Below the pieces are notes generated by a model. It ran no database searches. It was not told the origin of the DNA and saw nothing but the letters and a program-made list of their open reading frames with translations. A DNA stretch of 64,000 nt from positions 1 to 64,000 of the forward strand of contig JAVHSH010000024.1 in NCBI GenBank assembly GCA_036172095.1. Direction: 5' to 3'. How positions within the stretch are numbered: position 1 is the stretch's first letter; every line of letters begins with the position of its first letter. Below are positions 18,205 to 27,830 of this stretch, piece by piece. The translations under genes were made by a program, and so were the position numbers. The stretch is from JAKBEU01 sp036172095 (GTDB lineage: Bacteria; Patescibacteriota; Microgenomatia; UBA1406; GWC2-37-13).

Positions 18205-21200
18205 ATGGTAAAAAAGGCTCATTCTTTTCTTCAAAAATGGTATATCGCTCTAATAGCGATTTGTGTTGTTGTGACGGCCTTTTTTATTGCTTCATTCATA
18301 CCGAAAAAACCAGAGTTAGGGTTTAGCAAACAGCTCTTTAATCCAAATGAATTTCATAGTTCGATTCCGAACGTTTTTGACACGACTATTTCCCATACAG
18401 AAAAACAAGTTGACGTTACGGTCAATCGTGAAGGAGTTTCGCTTTCATTTCAACTCCCACTTGAGCAATCGACAATAAAGGAAGGTCCCAATTTAATCGC
18501 ATTTTCCTCTCCAAATGGGGAAATAACGACAGAATATAGTATGAGGAGAGATGGACTCAAAGAAAATATCATCTTGAATAAAATCCCAAAAGAAAATACA
18601 TTCCCAAGCACACTAAAAACGCAGGGATTAATAACAAAAATATCCGCAGAAGGCATTCCTATTTTTTTTGATAAAAATAATAAGTATCAGTTTCATTTCG
18701 AACGTCCGTATGTAAAGGATGGAAATGGAGCAATAAGTTATGCAGTGAAATATAAAGTCGTCGGACAGGAAGAGGAAAATGCCCAAAAAACCCAAAAAAG
18801 TTTTACGACTGAGCTTCTTTCCAGTCTCCATACGATTACTCAAACCGGACAGACCTATGTATTGCAGGTTGAGGTTGATTCTACTTGGCTTCATGATCCC
18901 CAGCGAGTACTTCCGATAACAATAGACCCTACAATCGTACATAATTCAACGAGTACTTTTGCGACCGGAGCATCTGATGGAACAGTAGATACCGGCTCGG
19001 GAGCGACTCCAAGTATTGAAAGCTCATATCAGGAACTCTCAGCTGACAGAAATACTGTTGGACTATGGCATATGAATGAAGCAAGTGGAAATGCAATAGA
19101 CTCATCAGGAAATGGGAATACGGGCACCCCAACAGGAACATCTGTTGTTACGGGTCTTATTGGAAATGCAAGGAGTTTCAATGGAAGTACCGATTTTATT
19201 AGTATTCCTGCAACTGCGGAACTTGATGTTCAAAGACTCACGATTGAGGCTTGGACATATTCAACAAACTATATACAGAACGGTTTTATTTTTGAAAAAA
19301 CAACAAATGGACTTGTTAACACACAATATTCCTGTTTTTTTGCCGCATCCAATGTTTTTATTTTCAGAACTTATAACACAACACCAACGAGTGATGATTT
19401 AAGTATTGTGACCAGTTCTTATTCACTTGATAATAAATGGAATCATATCGCCTGCGTATATGACGGATCAACAAAAAAAATATATATCAACGGAATAGAG
19501 GTTGCGTCAAAAGCATATTCACAAACCTTGCAAACCAATGCTGCTGGAACTGCAATTATTGGAGCATATGGAAGCGGAACCTCATATTTCTTCAACGGTG
19601 AAATTGATGAAGTTCGTGTTAGTAATGTCGCCCGCTCGGCTGAAGAAATAAAAACAGACGCATCTCGACGTCCATCCTCAACCTATACATCTCCCGTCAT
19701 TAGCCTCATAACAAAAGCGACAGCATGGAATAGCCTTACATGGAGTGAGGGCGGCGCTTCAACGGGATATGGCGAGACGCTCTATAGCGCAACAAATCTT
19801 ATAGCGCAATGGAATTTTAACGATTTGGGGCTAACGAATGCTTTGAATTATGCAGGTTCTTGTGGTGTTGCGTGTAATGGGACGCTCACCGGTTTTTCAA
19901 ACACATCAGGGCCAGATATTGTCCCCCTTTCTGGATGGACCCGTCAAAACCAACGCTGGGGAAGTGCCGCCGTTATGTTTAATGGGACAACGGATTACAT
20001 TACGGTCCCTGCAAATGACGGTACCCCACTTGACATCGATTCAGGGCCAATAACAATTGAGACTTGGGTCAAACCAAGGTCCACAACTACTCAACGAATA
20101 GTATTTAGGGGAACAAGTGGTACCTGTGGATATGGACTATCAATTAATGTAAACTCAAATGCCAAATTCAACTTAGGAAATGCTGGAGGCGGAAATTTTG
20201 ACTCACGGACAACCGTTGTTCCAGATACCTGGTACCATGTTGTTGGAGTAATAAATGGTGCCAACTCTCAACTTTATGTAAATGGCCAACTTGAACAAAC
20301 GGGATCTGTCAGCCCCGTTGCGTGCACTAATCTTCCTCTTAATATAGGAAGAGATCCAGGCGCTACTTCTTATTTTTCCGGAATCATCGATTCAACGCGC
20401 ATCTACACACGCGCTCTTGCCGCCAATGAAATTCTGTCCAATTACAATGGTTCTAATATTGAATTCCAAACGCGCGTAGGAAATACAGCAGATCCAACGG
20501 ATGGTACATGGGAAGCGTGGAAACCAACGACAAGTGAAACACAGATTAATTCCTTCGATTCAATATCATATACCCAGCCTAGTTCCATACCTAGTTTAGC
20601 GGCATGGCTTAAAGCAGATGCCTTAGGGCTAATAAATCTTGATGTGGTCAGTACATGGAATGATTCTTCAGGAAATGGAAGAAATTTTACTCAGGCAGTT
20701 GTCGGTCAACAACCAGTTTATATGACCAATATTTTAAATGGAAAACCCATCGTCCACTTTACTGCTGCGAGTTCCTCAACAATGATTAATAGCACTAATT
20801 TCGGTACACCGAGCACCGTCATTTATGTCTCTCGACAAACTGGTGGGACAAACGGACGTATGCTTTCTGGCCTAGCAAATGATTGGCTCTTGGGATACCA
20901 TTGGGGATACAGACGTCAGGCATACTTTGCTGGATGGGTATCACAAATTCATGACGTGCCTTCAGATACAAATTGGCATATCTACACATCAGTACATAAT
21001 GGAGTGCAATCAAGCGTGTATGAAGACGGAAAACTGTTTACTTCCAACAGCGATGGATTAGCAGGACCAAATGGATTGGCATTGATTGGATATTTGGGAG
21101 CATCAGAATTCACGGACGGTGATATTGCCGAGGTAATTGTTTACAGCAAAGAGCTCTCTGATATTGAACATGAACAAGTTGAATTGTATCTTGCAAACAA

Positions 21201-24200
21201 ATATGGGCTTGCGGTTACCTCATCTCTCCCCACTCAAGTCAATACTTCAACAAAAATGGAGGGTACAGGCTCATATCAACTTAGTTCTCCTAATCAGGGT
21301 AATGACAATAATACCATTGGTTTATGGCATCTAGATGAAACAGGTGGCTCTGGAGCATATATTAAAGACTCTTCATCATATGCTAATAACGGTACACCAA
21401 CAGGGACTACCGTTGTTCAAGGTATTTCAAAAAAAGCTCGAAGCTTTAACGGATCTAGCGACTATATTGATATGGGAAATATAACCCAAATTAACACGGC
21501 AACAACATTGAGTGGATGTGCATGGGTATATCATAATGCCGCTGTGGCAGATGAAACCATTATGAATAAAATCACAGCAGCCGTAGCAGATGGAGTATAT
21601 TTATTTCGCGATGATGTAGGGGCGGCGAGTGGAAGAACGGACATCTATACGATTTATATTGGAGACAGTGCGGACACAGATTCTGCCCGGATCGAATCGG
21701 TAACTAACGCTGGAATACCTAATAAGTGGAATTATGTTTGTTTTACATTCCAGGCTAGTAATCCCAGTGGATTACATTTGTATATAAATGGTGTTGAAGA
21801 TATAAATAGTCCCGCAAGTACAAGTACTGTTGCGGCAATTGACTCTGGAGTTGCGCCATTCCGGATAGGAGCATATTCTCAAGGCGGCTCAAATTTGAAT
21901 GGATATATTGATGAAGTAAAAATAAGCAATGTTGTTCTTTCCCCAAGAGAAATTAGTGAGGGGTATGCTATGGGACGTAATAAATATCTTAATCTTTCTC
22001 TCAATAATTCTGATTTATCGTCAAAGACCATTATTCCCTTTTATATTGCCGCAGATCGACCTGGCTCATATTTATCAACAATGATAGGAGAATCAAGCTA
22101 CGCAAATTATCAACCAGATGTTAATACGGCTGTCCTATTACATCTTGATAATATTTATCAAGACACTGTGCCTTCTGTTATTCAAATGTCTTCCACTAAT
22201 GTTGCTGCTGCTAATGCTTATACCTATGTAAAAACGCTCAGCAATGCATCTGTTGTCGCAACGGGAGATACTCTTGAATATGATGTTTACTTAGATACGA
22301 GCGCCGTTAACATCGGAACTATAGACATTAGGTATAGTGATACATCTTATGCGAGGTCAACCGCATGGATTGATCAAAATAGTCTTGGTTGTACAGGCGC
22401 AGATCTCACAAGTGTTGCATATAAAAAATGGTATCATCGGAAGTGCGCAATCCTTGCAGCAGATAATGGAAAAACAATTAGTTGGATAGATTTAGTAAAT
22501 GAGAATGATGGAAAAACCGCAACTACCGCCTATTTTGATAACTTCATCCTAAGAAGTAGTAATGGAACTTTAAAATCATCTATCTACACCACTGGAGCCC
22601 CTGGATTTAACGTAATAGATATAACAAGTAATGTCTCAAATACTGGGGCGTCGACGAACAACGTTACCTATCCAAGAATGTTGAAAGTAGATAATAGTTC
22701 CGGAAGCGGTAATGGATATTACATCGGCTCTGAGAATATTACAGAGGGAAAAATTGGCAAATCAGTGTATTTTGATGGCACTAATTATATTAATCTTGGA
22801 AACTCCACTTCATTACAGATTACGGGAAACCAAACAATTGAAATGTGGCTTTACCCCACAGACTTAAGTGCAAGAAGAAATCCATTTGCCAAGGCCTATG
22901 GAGGTGAGGGTACAATTACACAGGAAACTACAGGTATTCTTAACTATTTTTACGGAACATCAGGAGTAAATGCAGCCCCATATACAACTTTCTCTTCCAC
23001 AACAGCAGTAACAACCAACAAATGGACTCATATAGCAGTTGTGCGTGATTTAAGTGCAATGAAAGTATATTGGTACATTAATGGTATAAAAACAAGCGAA
23101 ACCACCGCTCCATACGCGACTGCAACAGTAGGTACACTTGACGCCATGATTGGTTCAGGTTATGTTAGTAATTATATTGGTAACATTGATGAAGTCCGTA
23201 TAAGTAATACTGCGCGTTCAGCAAGTGATATTCGTCAGTCATATGAATCGGGCCTGCGATCTCATCCAATCACGATTGATTTCGGCGCAAAATTGGATGC
23301 GGGGAATCTTATCACGAATTCTGGAGATTTGTCATTTACTGTCGATGCTACAGTGTTTGGACTCGATCAAAAAGGCTCTCATATCTATCCAGAAGATAAG
23401 ATAATCGTTCGTGAAAATTATGATGGAACGGAATATATCGCACAAGGAAATGTTGTCTCGGTAACTGCAGCTACCGGCGCTATTACCATCCTCTCTTGGG
23501 ACGCGGGGAGCACTTTCCCAGCATCTGGATTCACGGCAAATGCCGATGTATTTAAGTGGCAACGAGAATATTGGAATATCACAAATGCCCAATATGACAG
23601 CCGCAATTCAGTTACCCAGCTTTCGCTTCGGCTCACTGATGGAAATGAGGGACGTTCCATCTGGTTGGATGACCTAAAATCGACTAATGGATATTTGGGC
23701 AATCCTACTGGATCAAGTATAACTTCATCTTTGAATAATAAATATTTCCAATATCGGACGATTTTCACTTCAACCGATGCATCCCTCTCCGCAAAACTTA
23801 CGTCCGTAACGTTAAATTATAACGCAAACGTTGCGCCAACGCGTCCCTCTCTCGACTCCCCTCCTGATTTGTCAACAAGCGTGTCTCGGACTCCAACATT
23901 ACAAACAACAGCGACAGATACCGACCTTGATTATCTTCGCTATAAAATACAACTCTGTACTGATGCTGCAATGACACTAAACTGTCAGACCTTCGATCAG
24001 ACAAGCTCCCAAACCGGATGGAGCGCCCAAAATGCGGAAACTGGTACGGCATATACGACCGGTATGCAGGGTTCCTATACTCTTCAGACTCCACTTAACT
24101 ATATAACCACATACTATTGGAGAAGTTATGCTGCTGACCCGGGAGGAGCAAACACGTGGACTACCACACATCCAACTCCGTTCTCATTCACGACAACTGC

Positions 24201-24534
24201 CGTTGAAGCGGCATCATCCTGTAAAACAACACACACAAATAATACGACAAATACTGTTGAGTGGGTTGATGTCTCGGGAAATGAAACAGGGTATAAAATA
24301 CAAAGAAATGTAGATAATAGTGGTTGGGTGGATTTGAATCCATCACTCAACCCAAATACTGTTTCCTATGTTGATAGTACAATCCAGCTAAACCACAGTT
24401 ATCAATATCGGATTGCGCCATTCATTGCCGGACCTCAATATGGAGCATGGTGCACGACACAGACTCAAACAATCAACACAAGTGTCTTTGAGTTCAGCGG
24501 AGGATTCAACTTCAGTGGAATAACGATACAGTAG
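18205..24534 (+). CDS. Giant LamG/fibronectin type III surface protein
   Basis: 2109 aa. One N-terminal membrane helix (about 12-32, ALIAICVVVTAFFIASFI) anchors the protein. A beta-rich domain (about 50-255) is followed by five LamG-like jelly rolls at about 281-486, 531-749, 796-1002, 1033-1254 and 1512-1679. Each carries a WHxNEASGN or WNDSSGNGRN opening motif, a FNGSxDYI strand and a GxIDEVRISN closing motif. Two Fn3-like domains are at about 1877-1996 and 2000-2103. No sortase motif or C-terminal anchor is seen. The fifth LamG shares KAYGGEGTIT and flanking residues with the giant at 1-3652. Inferred role: adhesin or glycan-binding stalk. TTGACA at 18164-18169 lies upstream, but no well-spaced -10 was found. 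Confidence 0.92.
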   Translation: MVKKAHSFLQKWYIALIAICVVVTAFFIASFIPKKPELGFSKQLFNPNEFHSSIPNVFDTTISHTEKQVDVTVNREGVSLSFQLPLEQSTIKEGPNLIAFSSPNGEITTEYSMRRDGLKENIILNKIPKENTFPSTLKTQGLITKISAEGIPIFFDKNNKYQFHFERPYVKDGNGAISYAVKYKVVGQEEENAQKTQKSFTTELLSSLHTITQTGQTYVLQVEVDSTWLHDPQRVLPITIDPTIVHNSTSTFATGASDGTVDTGSGATPSIESSYQELSADRNTVGLWHMNEASGNAIDSSGNGNTGTPTGTSVVTGLIGNARSFNGSTDFISIPATAELDVQRLTIEAWTYSTNYIQNGFIFEKTTNGLVNTQYSCFFAASNVFIFRTYNTTPTSDDLSIVTSSYSLDNKWNHIACVYDGSTKKIYINGIEVASKAYSQTLQTNAAGTAIIGAYGSGTSYFFNGEIDEVRVSNVARSAEEIKTDASRRPSSTYTSPVISLITKATAWNSLTWSEGGASTGYGETLYSATNLIAQWNFNDLGLTNALNYAGSCGVACNGTLTGFSNTSGPDIVPLSGWTRQNQRWGSAAVMFNGTTDYITVPANDGTPLDIDSGPITIETWVKPRSTTTQRIVFRGTSGTCGYGLSINVNSNAKFNLGNAGGGNFDSRTTVVPDTWYHVVGVINGANSQLYVNGQLEQTGSVSPVACTNLPLNIGRDPGATSYFSGIIDSTRIYTRALAANEILSNYNGSNIEFQTRVGNTADPTDGTWEAWKPTTSETQINSFDSISYTQPSSIPSLAAWLKADALGLINLDVVSTWNDSSGNGRNFTQAVVGQQPVYMTNILNGKPIVHFTAASSSTMINSTNFGTPSTVIYVSRQTGGTNGRMLSGLANDWLLGYHWGYRRQAYFAGWVSQIHDVPSDTNWHIYTSVHNGVQSSVYEDGKLFTSNSDGLAGPNGLALIGYLGASEFTDGDIAEVIVYSKELSDIEHEQVELYLANKYGLAVTSSLPTQVNTSTKMEGTGSYQLSSPNQGNDNNTIGLWHLDETGGSGAYIKDSSSYANNGTPTGTTVVQGISKKARSFNGSSDYIDMGNITQINTATTLSGCAWVYHNAAVADETIMNKITAAVADGVYLFRDDVGAASGRTDIYTIYIGDSADTDSARIESVTNAGIPNKWNYVCFTFQASNPSGLHLYINGVEDINSPASTSTVAAIDSGVAPFRIGAYSQGGSNLNGYIDEVKISNVVLSPREISEGYAMGRNKYLNLSLNNSDLSSKTIIPFYIAADRPGSYLSTMIGESSYANYQPDVNTAVLLHLDNIYQDTVPSVIQMSSTNVAAANAYTYVKTLSNASVVATGDTLEYDVYLDTSAVNIGTIDIRYSDTSYARSTAWIDQNSLGCTGADLTSVAYKKWYHRKCAILAADNGKTISWIDLVNENDGKTATTAYFDNFILRSSNGTLKSSIYTTGAPGFNVIDITSNVSNTGASTNNVTYPRMLKVDNSSGSGNGYYIGSENITEGKIGKSVYFDGTNYINLGNSTSLQITGNQTIEMWLYPTDLSARRNPFAKAYGGEGTITQETTGILNYFYGTSGVNAAPYTTFSSTTAVTTNKWTHIAVVRDLSAMKVYWYINGIKTSETTAPYATATVGTLDAMIGSGYVSNYIGNIDEVRISNTARSASDIRQSYESGLRSHPITIDFGAKLDAGNLITNSGDLSFTVDATVFGLDQKGSHIYPEDKIIVRENYDGTEYIAQGNVVSVTAATGAITILSWDAGSTFPASGFTANADVFKWQREYWNITNAQYDSRNSVTQLSLRLTDGNEGRSIWLDDLKSTNGYLGNPTGSSITSSLNNKYFQYRTIFTSTDASLSAKLTSVTLNYNANVAPTRPSLDSPPDLSTSVSRTPTLQTTATDTDLDYLRYKIQLCTDAAMTLNCQTFDQTSSQTGWSAQNAETGTAYTTGMQGSYTLQTPLNYITTYYWRSYAADPGGANTWTTTHPTPFSFTTTAVEAASSCKTTHTNNTTNTVEWVDVSGNETGYKIQRNVDNSGWVDLNPSLNPNTVSYVDSTIQLNHSYQYRIAPFIAGPQYGAWCTTQTQTINTSVFEFSGGFNFSGITIQ

Positions 24535-24540
24535 AGCTCC

Positions 24541-24630
24541 GTGTTTTATGCCTTTCCTCATCACAAAAAACTCGAACACGTAAGTTTTGAGTACTCGAAA
24601 ACATTTTGGATTCGTCATGGCATAAAACAC
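24541..24630. repeat. Stem-loop with perfect 12-bp terminal inverted repeat
   Basis: GTGTTTTATGCC (24541-24552) is perfectly complementary to GGCATAAAACAC (24619-24630). The interior holds the near-palindrome GAGTACTC flanked by T and A tracts. It lies 6 bp after the stop of the LamG giant in the convergent gap to the M23 gene. It could be a bidirectional terminator or mRNA stabiliser, or a small mobile palindrome. There is no T-run directly after either arm. Confidence 0.6.
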
Positions 24631-24727
24631 TACACAGGGAATAAAAACACCAATGGAACAGATGGTAAAATTAACGGGCCCAATGGTACGGAGCACAGAA
24701 GATGATGGAATCGGAGAGTATTCTATT

Positions 24728-25798
24728 TTACTTTAAATAATTCTGTGGATTCTGGAGAACTCCATTTAGGCGGATTTCAAAATGGCAATGAGGGCCTGTC
24801 GAGCGTCCCGTTGAGCCCATGATACCGAGCTGTTGTCCTTGGTTGACAGCCTGCCCTGCGCTCACCGATATAGCGGACATATGTGCATATAATGTCTGAT
24901 ATCCATTTCCATGGTCAACCATCACATGACATCCATATCCCCAATCGATACACCCGGCATATGTGACTGTCCCGGTATCTGCCGCTATAATCGCAGGTCC
25001 CCCATTGCTTGCGATATCAAACGCCATATGATACCAAGTTGGGTATTGAGTGATTATCCCGGTTGTTGGCCAGATAAAGCTTGAGGATCCGCGGACTCCA
25101 GCAATTGCATTTGCATACTGTGGCGCCTGTGCAAAATACTTAGGCTGTTCTGGTTCGATGACTCCATCAGGAACATACAGTATTTGTCCTGCACGAAGCG
25201 CGAATGTGTCCAAATCTGCGAAATCATTAAAAATGAAATTGACGATGTTTTGAGCTGTCGTCTTATATTTCTTTGCGATGGAATAGACTGTCTCACCTGA
25301 TACGACCGTATGGACGACTCCTGTTACTGGAGGGACTTTCAATGTTTGATCTGGCTTGATTGTGTCATTCTTCAAATCATTCGCCCATTTGATCGTATCG
25401 ACTGAGATGCCAAATTTCTTTCCGATCGAGGCAAGAGTATCTCCACTTTTCACACGATAGTTCTCCACCTTATCGCGTGGTTTTGAAGAAATGACCGTTG
25501 AAAGGGCTGTCTCATAGGGATTATAAGAAACGACGCTTGATTGATTCTTTTGGTCATACTGTTGAACGAACAGTGGAGAAAAGGGATTGTTCTCCGCAAT
25601 GATAGGACCTGCAACAACTGCAATCACAACAAGGATTATCAGGGAGCTATTCAGAAACGATGAGGAATATTTTCCCCGCTTTGCTATAAGAAAGGATACA
25701 AGGATATCTTTCAACGCCTCAAACTGTCTACTGAACAGTATGGTTTTATTGAAAATGTACTCCCTTAAGAATGCTACAAATAGACCCAAGTCTGCCAT
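24728..25798 (-). CDS. LysM-M23 cell-wall endopeptidase
   Basis: 356 aa. A membrane helix lies at about 50-66, then two LysM peptidoglycan-binding modules (112-156, YRVKSGDTLASIGKKFGI; 161-210, HTVVSGETVYSIAKKYKT), then an M23 peptidase domain (about 240-356). Zinc ligands are visible as H257xxxD261 and H337-C-H339, with H306 as the additional catalytic histidine. The protein should cleave peptidoglycan cross-bridges or act in division and wall remodelling outside the membrane. TATAAT (25804-25809, minus strand) lies 5 nt before the ATG, and AAGGA fills that gap, so a leaderless or very short leader mRNA is likely. Confidence 0.93.
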   Translation of the reverse strand: MADLGLFVAFLREYIFNKTILFSRQFEALKDILVSFLIAKRGKYSSSFLNSSLIILVVIAVVAGPIIAENNPFSPLFVQQYDQKNQSSVVSYNPYETALSTVISSKPRDKVENYRVKSGDTLASIGKKFGISVDTIKWANDLKNDTIKPDQTLKVPPVTGVVHTVVSGETVYSIAKKYKTTAQNIVNFIFNDFADLDTFALRAGQILYVPDGVIEPEQPKYFAQAPQYANAIAGVRGSSSFIWPTTGIITQYPTWYHMAFDIASNGGPAIIAADTGTVTYAGCIDWGYGCHVMVDHGNGYQTLYAHMSAISVSAGQAVNQGQQLGIMGSTGRSTGPHCHFEIRLNGVLQNPQNYLK

Positions 25799-25803
25799 TC
25801 CTT

Positions 25804-25809
25804 ATTATA
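25804..25809 (-). promoter_or_regulatory. -10 element 5 nt upstream of the M23 start
   Basis: A perfect TATAAT on the minus strand, separated from the ATG at 25798 by AAGGA only. This spacing predicts transcription starting at or next to the start codon. No convincing -35 hexamer is visible. Confidence 0.5.
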
Positions 25810-25842
25810 CTAAATCCCCTTTGAGTTTAACCCTCCGTAGCT

Positions 25843-27816
25843 TTAGCGAAGGGGGGCCTCAGGCGACGCGGTCTGCGGAATCGTTATCTTCGGCTCAATA
25901 ACCGACTCGGCTGGTGGAGGCAATGTTAGTGTTTCCTTCTGTTGCTGAGTCGTTGGTACTTGTCCTTGAGTTGTTTCCGTAGCTGGCATTTTACTCTTAA
26001 ATTCCTCTAAATCAGCAGTCGCTTTCTTATAATCCGCTGAATCTTTTGCTGGATTGAGCAATGAAATACATGCCTGCATAGCAGTTGCAGCCTGTTGAAA
26101 TTGCCCTTTTTGTGCAAGTGACCATGCATAGTTGTACTGTGCGTTTGACCAATCTGATTTCAATACGACAGCTTGCTCAAACAAGCGGGAAGCGTCCTCA
26201 TACTGTTTGAGTCCATACATAACCCCTCCCAGAGCCACTCGATACTGTGGGTTTTGAGGATCGAGAGTGACCGCTCTCTGATAGGCTGAAATTGTCCAAC
26301 TATCAGCTCCTTGGACAACGCCCATGATATTACGATAGACATATCCTAACAGTTCCCAATTCGTCGCTTTTTGAGGATTAAGTGTCACGACAGCCTTTGC
26401 TTCGCTGATTGCGGCCTGAATTGCCTGACTTACCGTTTGTTTATCTGCCTCGCTGAGCTGTGCTTGTCCCTGTTCGTTTTTTGGGGCCTTTTCTGCAATT
26501 GTATTTGCGATTAAAAGATGTATTTGCGTAAAGTTCGAACGAATACGTTCATTATACGGATTGTATGAAACAGCGCTCTTCATCTTTTCATACACATTCT
26601 TGAGGTTGTTTGTTTCAAGAGACTGTTTGAAAATATATTCCGACATGAACACCCTACTTAAAAGGAATACCGATCCTCCCATAAGGACAATGCCGACCAA
26701 TGCGATAAGTGCATATGCTGGGATTATCTCACCCAAATCAAGCGACGCTTCATTTTGGCGATGATGTGACTCGACGTAACCAACCCACACAAAAAGAAGA
26801 AAAAGCATAAGGAAAGATGGGGGAAGAAGGATGAATGCCACTGAAAAATAAAAAGCGACAAGCTTCATTACGGTTGTCCCTTGTTCTGAAAATGCTCGTC
26901 TGAATAACTGCACGAGAATCAATACAGCCGCAGACAGTCCAAACAATCCCATTTCTGTCATTACATGGAAAAGGAACGAGCGTGACAATGGGAACGATGA
27001 AATCTGCCATACTGGCGAGCTGTTGTAAGCAAGATCTTTCACACGGGTAAATACTGTCTGGAAATTATCCAACCCAACGCCAAACAATGCGGTCAAAGGC
27101 TGTTTCAATGTCTCAACACCGAGATACCACGAATGTGCGTAGGAAGGAAGCGCAAGAGTCGAGCTATTTCTTACGAGTGTGAATAATACGACAATCGCTG
27201 CAAACATCGAGCTGCTGAATCCAAAAAATGCTGAAACTCTCTTGCCGCTTGACAACTCTTTTTTCAATAAAATACTCAAAGAGATGACCGCAGTGAATCC
27301 AAGGAATAGGAGTGCATCAAACAGATTTCCCACGAGGGAAACATTTTGGAATGTTCTTAATTGTTTTGGAAGCAGAGCCGTCAGAGTTGGAATCGTGGTA
27401 AAGAGAACGCTTATTGAAAATATCGTGCTGAATAATCCAAAAATCACTCCTCCATAAGAAAGTTTCTTGTGGGAACGGGAAACATAAAGATACAGAACAA
27501 AAAGGAATAGGAATGTCAACAATCCAAACTGTGGACTGATTAATGCCTGAACTTTGTTTATCGACCCAAAGAGGAGCGATAGGACACCTGAAAATATGAA
27601 CAGTGCCAATACCGAATCCGCTTCTCTTTTCTCCCAGGTCAGTTTTTTTGTGACTATAAACTCACCAATTGAACTTATGATGAGTGCTAAAGCCACAAAT
27701 CCAATTAAAAACCATTTCGCCAATACGAACATGTCTTGCAACGTCGGTAGGAAAAAAACCACGGTTAAAAAGAGCAGCCCGTAAAGAGCATATGCTCGTA
27801 CAGATTTAAATGTCAT
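25843..27816 (-). CDS. O-antigen ligase-like membrane protein with C-terminal TPRs
   Basis: 657 aa. About 11-12 hydrophobic segments occupy residues 1-400 and include the Wzy_C-type motif LFGVGLDNFQTVF followed by a long periplasmic-type loop and VMTEMGLFGL. The C-terminal about 250 residues are TPR-like (AYQRAVTLDPQNPQYRVALG, LFEQAVVLKSDWSNAQYNYA), ending in a Pro/Thr/Gln-rich tail. This architecture is common among CPR glycan polymerase or ligase candidates. The gene lies 44 bp upstream of the M23 gene on the same strand and may share its transcript. Substrate is unknown. Confidence 0.82.
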   Translation of the reverse strand: MTFKSVRAYALYGLLFLTVVFFLPTLQDMFVLAKWFLIGFVALALIISSIGEFIVTKKLTWEKREADSVLALFIFSGVLSLLFGSINKVQALISPQFGLLTFLFLFVLYLYVSRSHKKLSYGGVIFGLFSTIFSISVLFTTIPTLTALLPKQLRTFQNVSLVGNLFDALLFLGFTAVISLSILLKKELSSGKRVSAFFGFSSSMFAAIVVLFTLVRNSSTLALPSYAHSWYLGVETLKQPLTALFGVGLDNFQTVFTRVKDLAYNSSPVWQISSFPLSRSFLFHVMTEMGLFGLSAAVLILVQLFRRAFSEQGTTVMKLVAFYFSVAFILLPPSFLMLFLLFVWVGYVESHHRQNEASLDLGEIIPAYALIALVGIVLMGGSVFLLSRVFMSEYIFKQSLETNNLKNVYEKMKSAVSYNPYNERIRSNFTQIHLLIANTIAEKAPKNEQGQAQLSEADKQTVSQAIQAAISEAKAVVTLNPQKATNWELLGYVYRNIMGVVQGADSWTISAYQRAVTLDPQNPQYRVALGGVMYGLKQYEDASRLFEQAVVLKSDWSNAQYNYAWSLAQKGQFQQAATAMQACISLLNPAKDSADYKKATADLEEFKSKMPATETTQGQVPTTQQQKETLTLPPPAESVIEPKITIPQTASPEAPLR

Positions 27817-27830
27817 AGCTCAATCTAACA

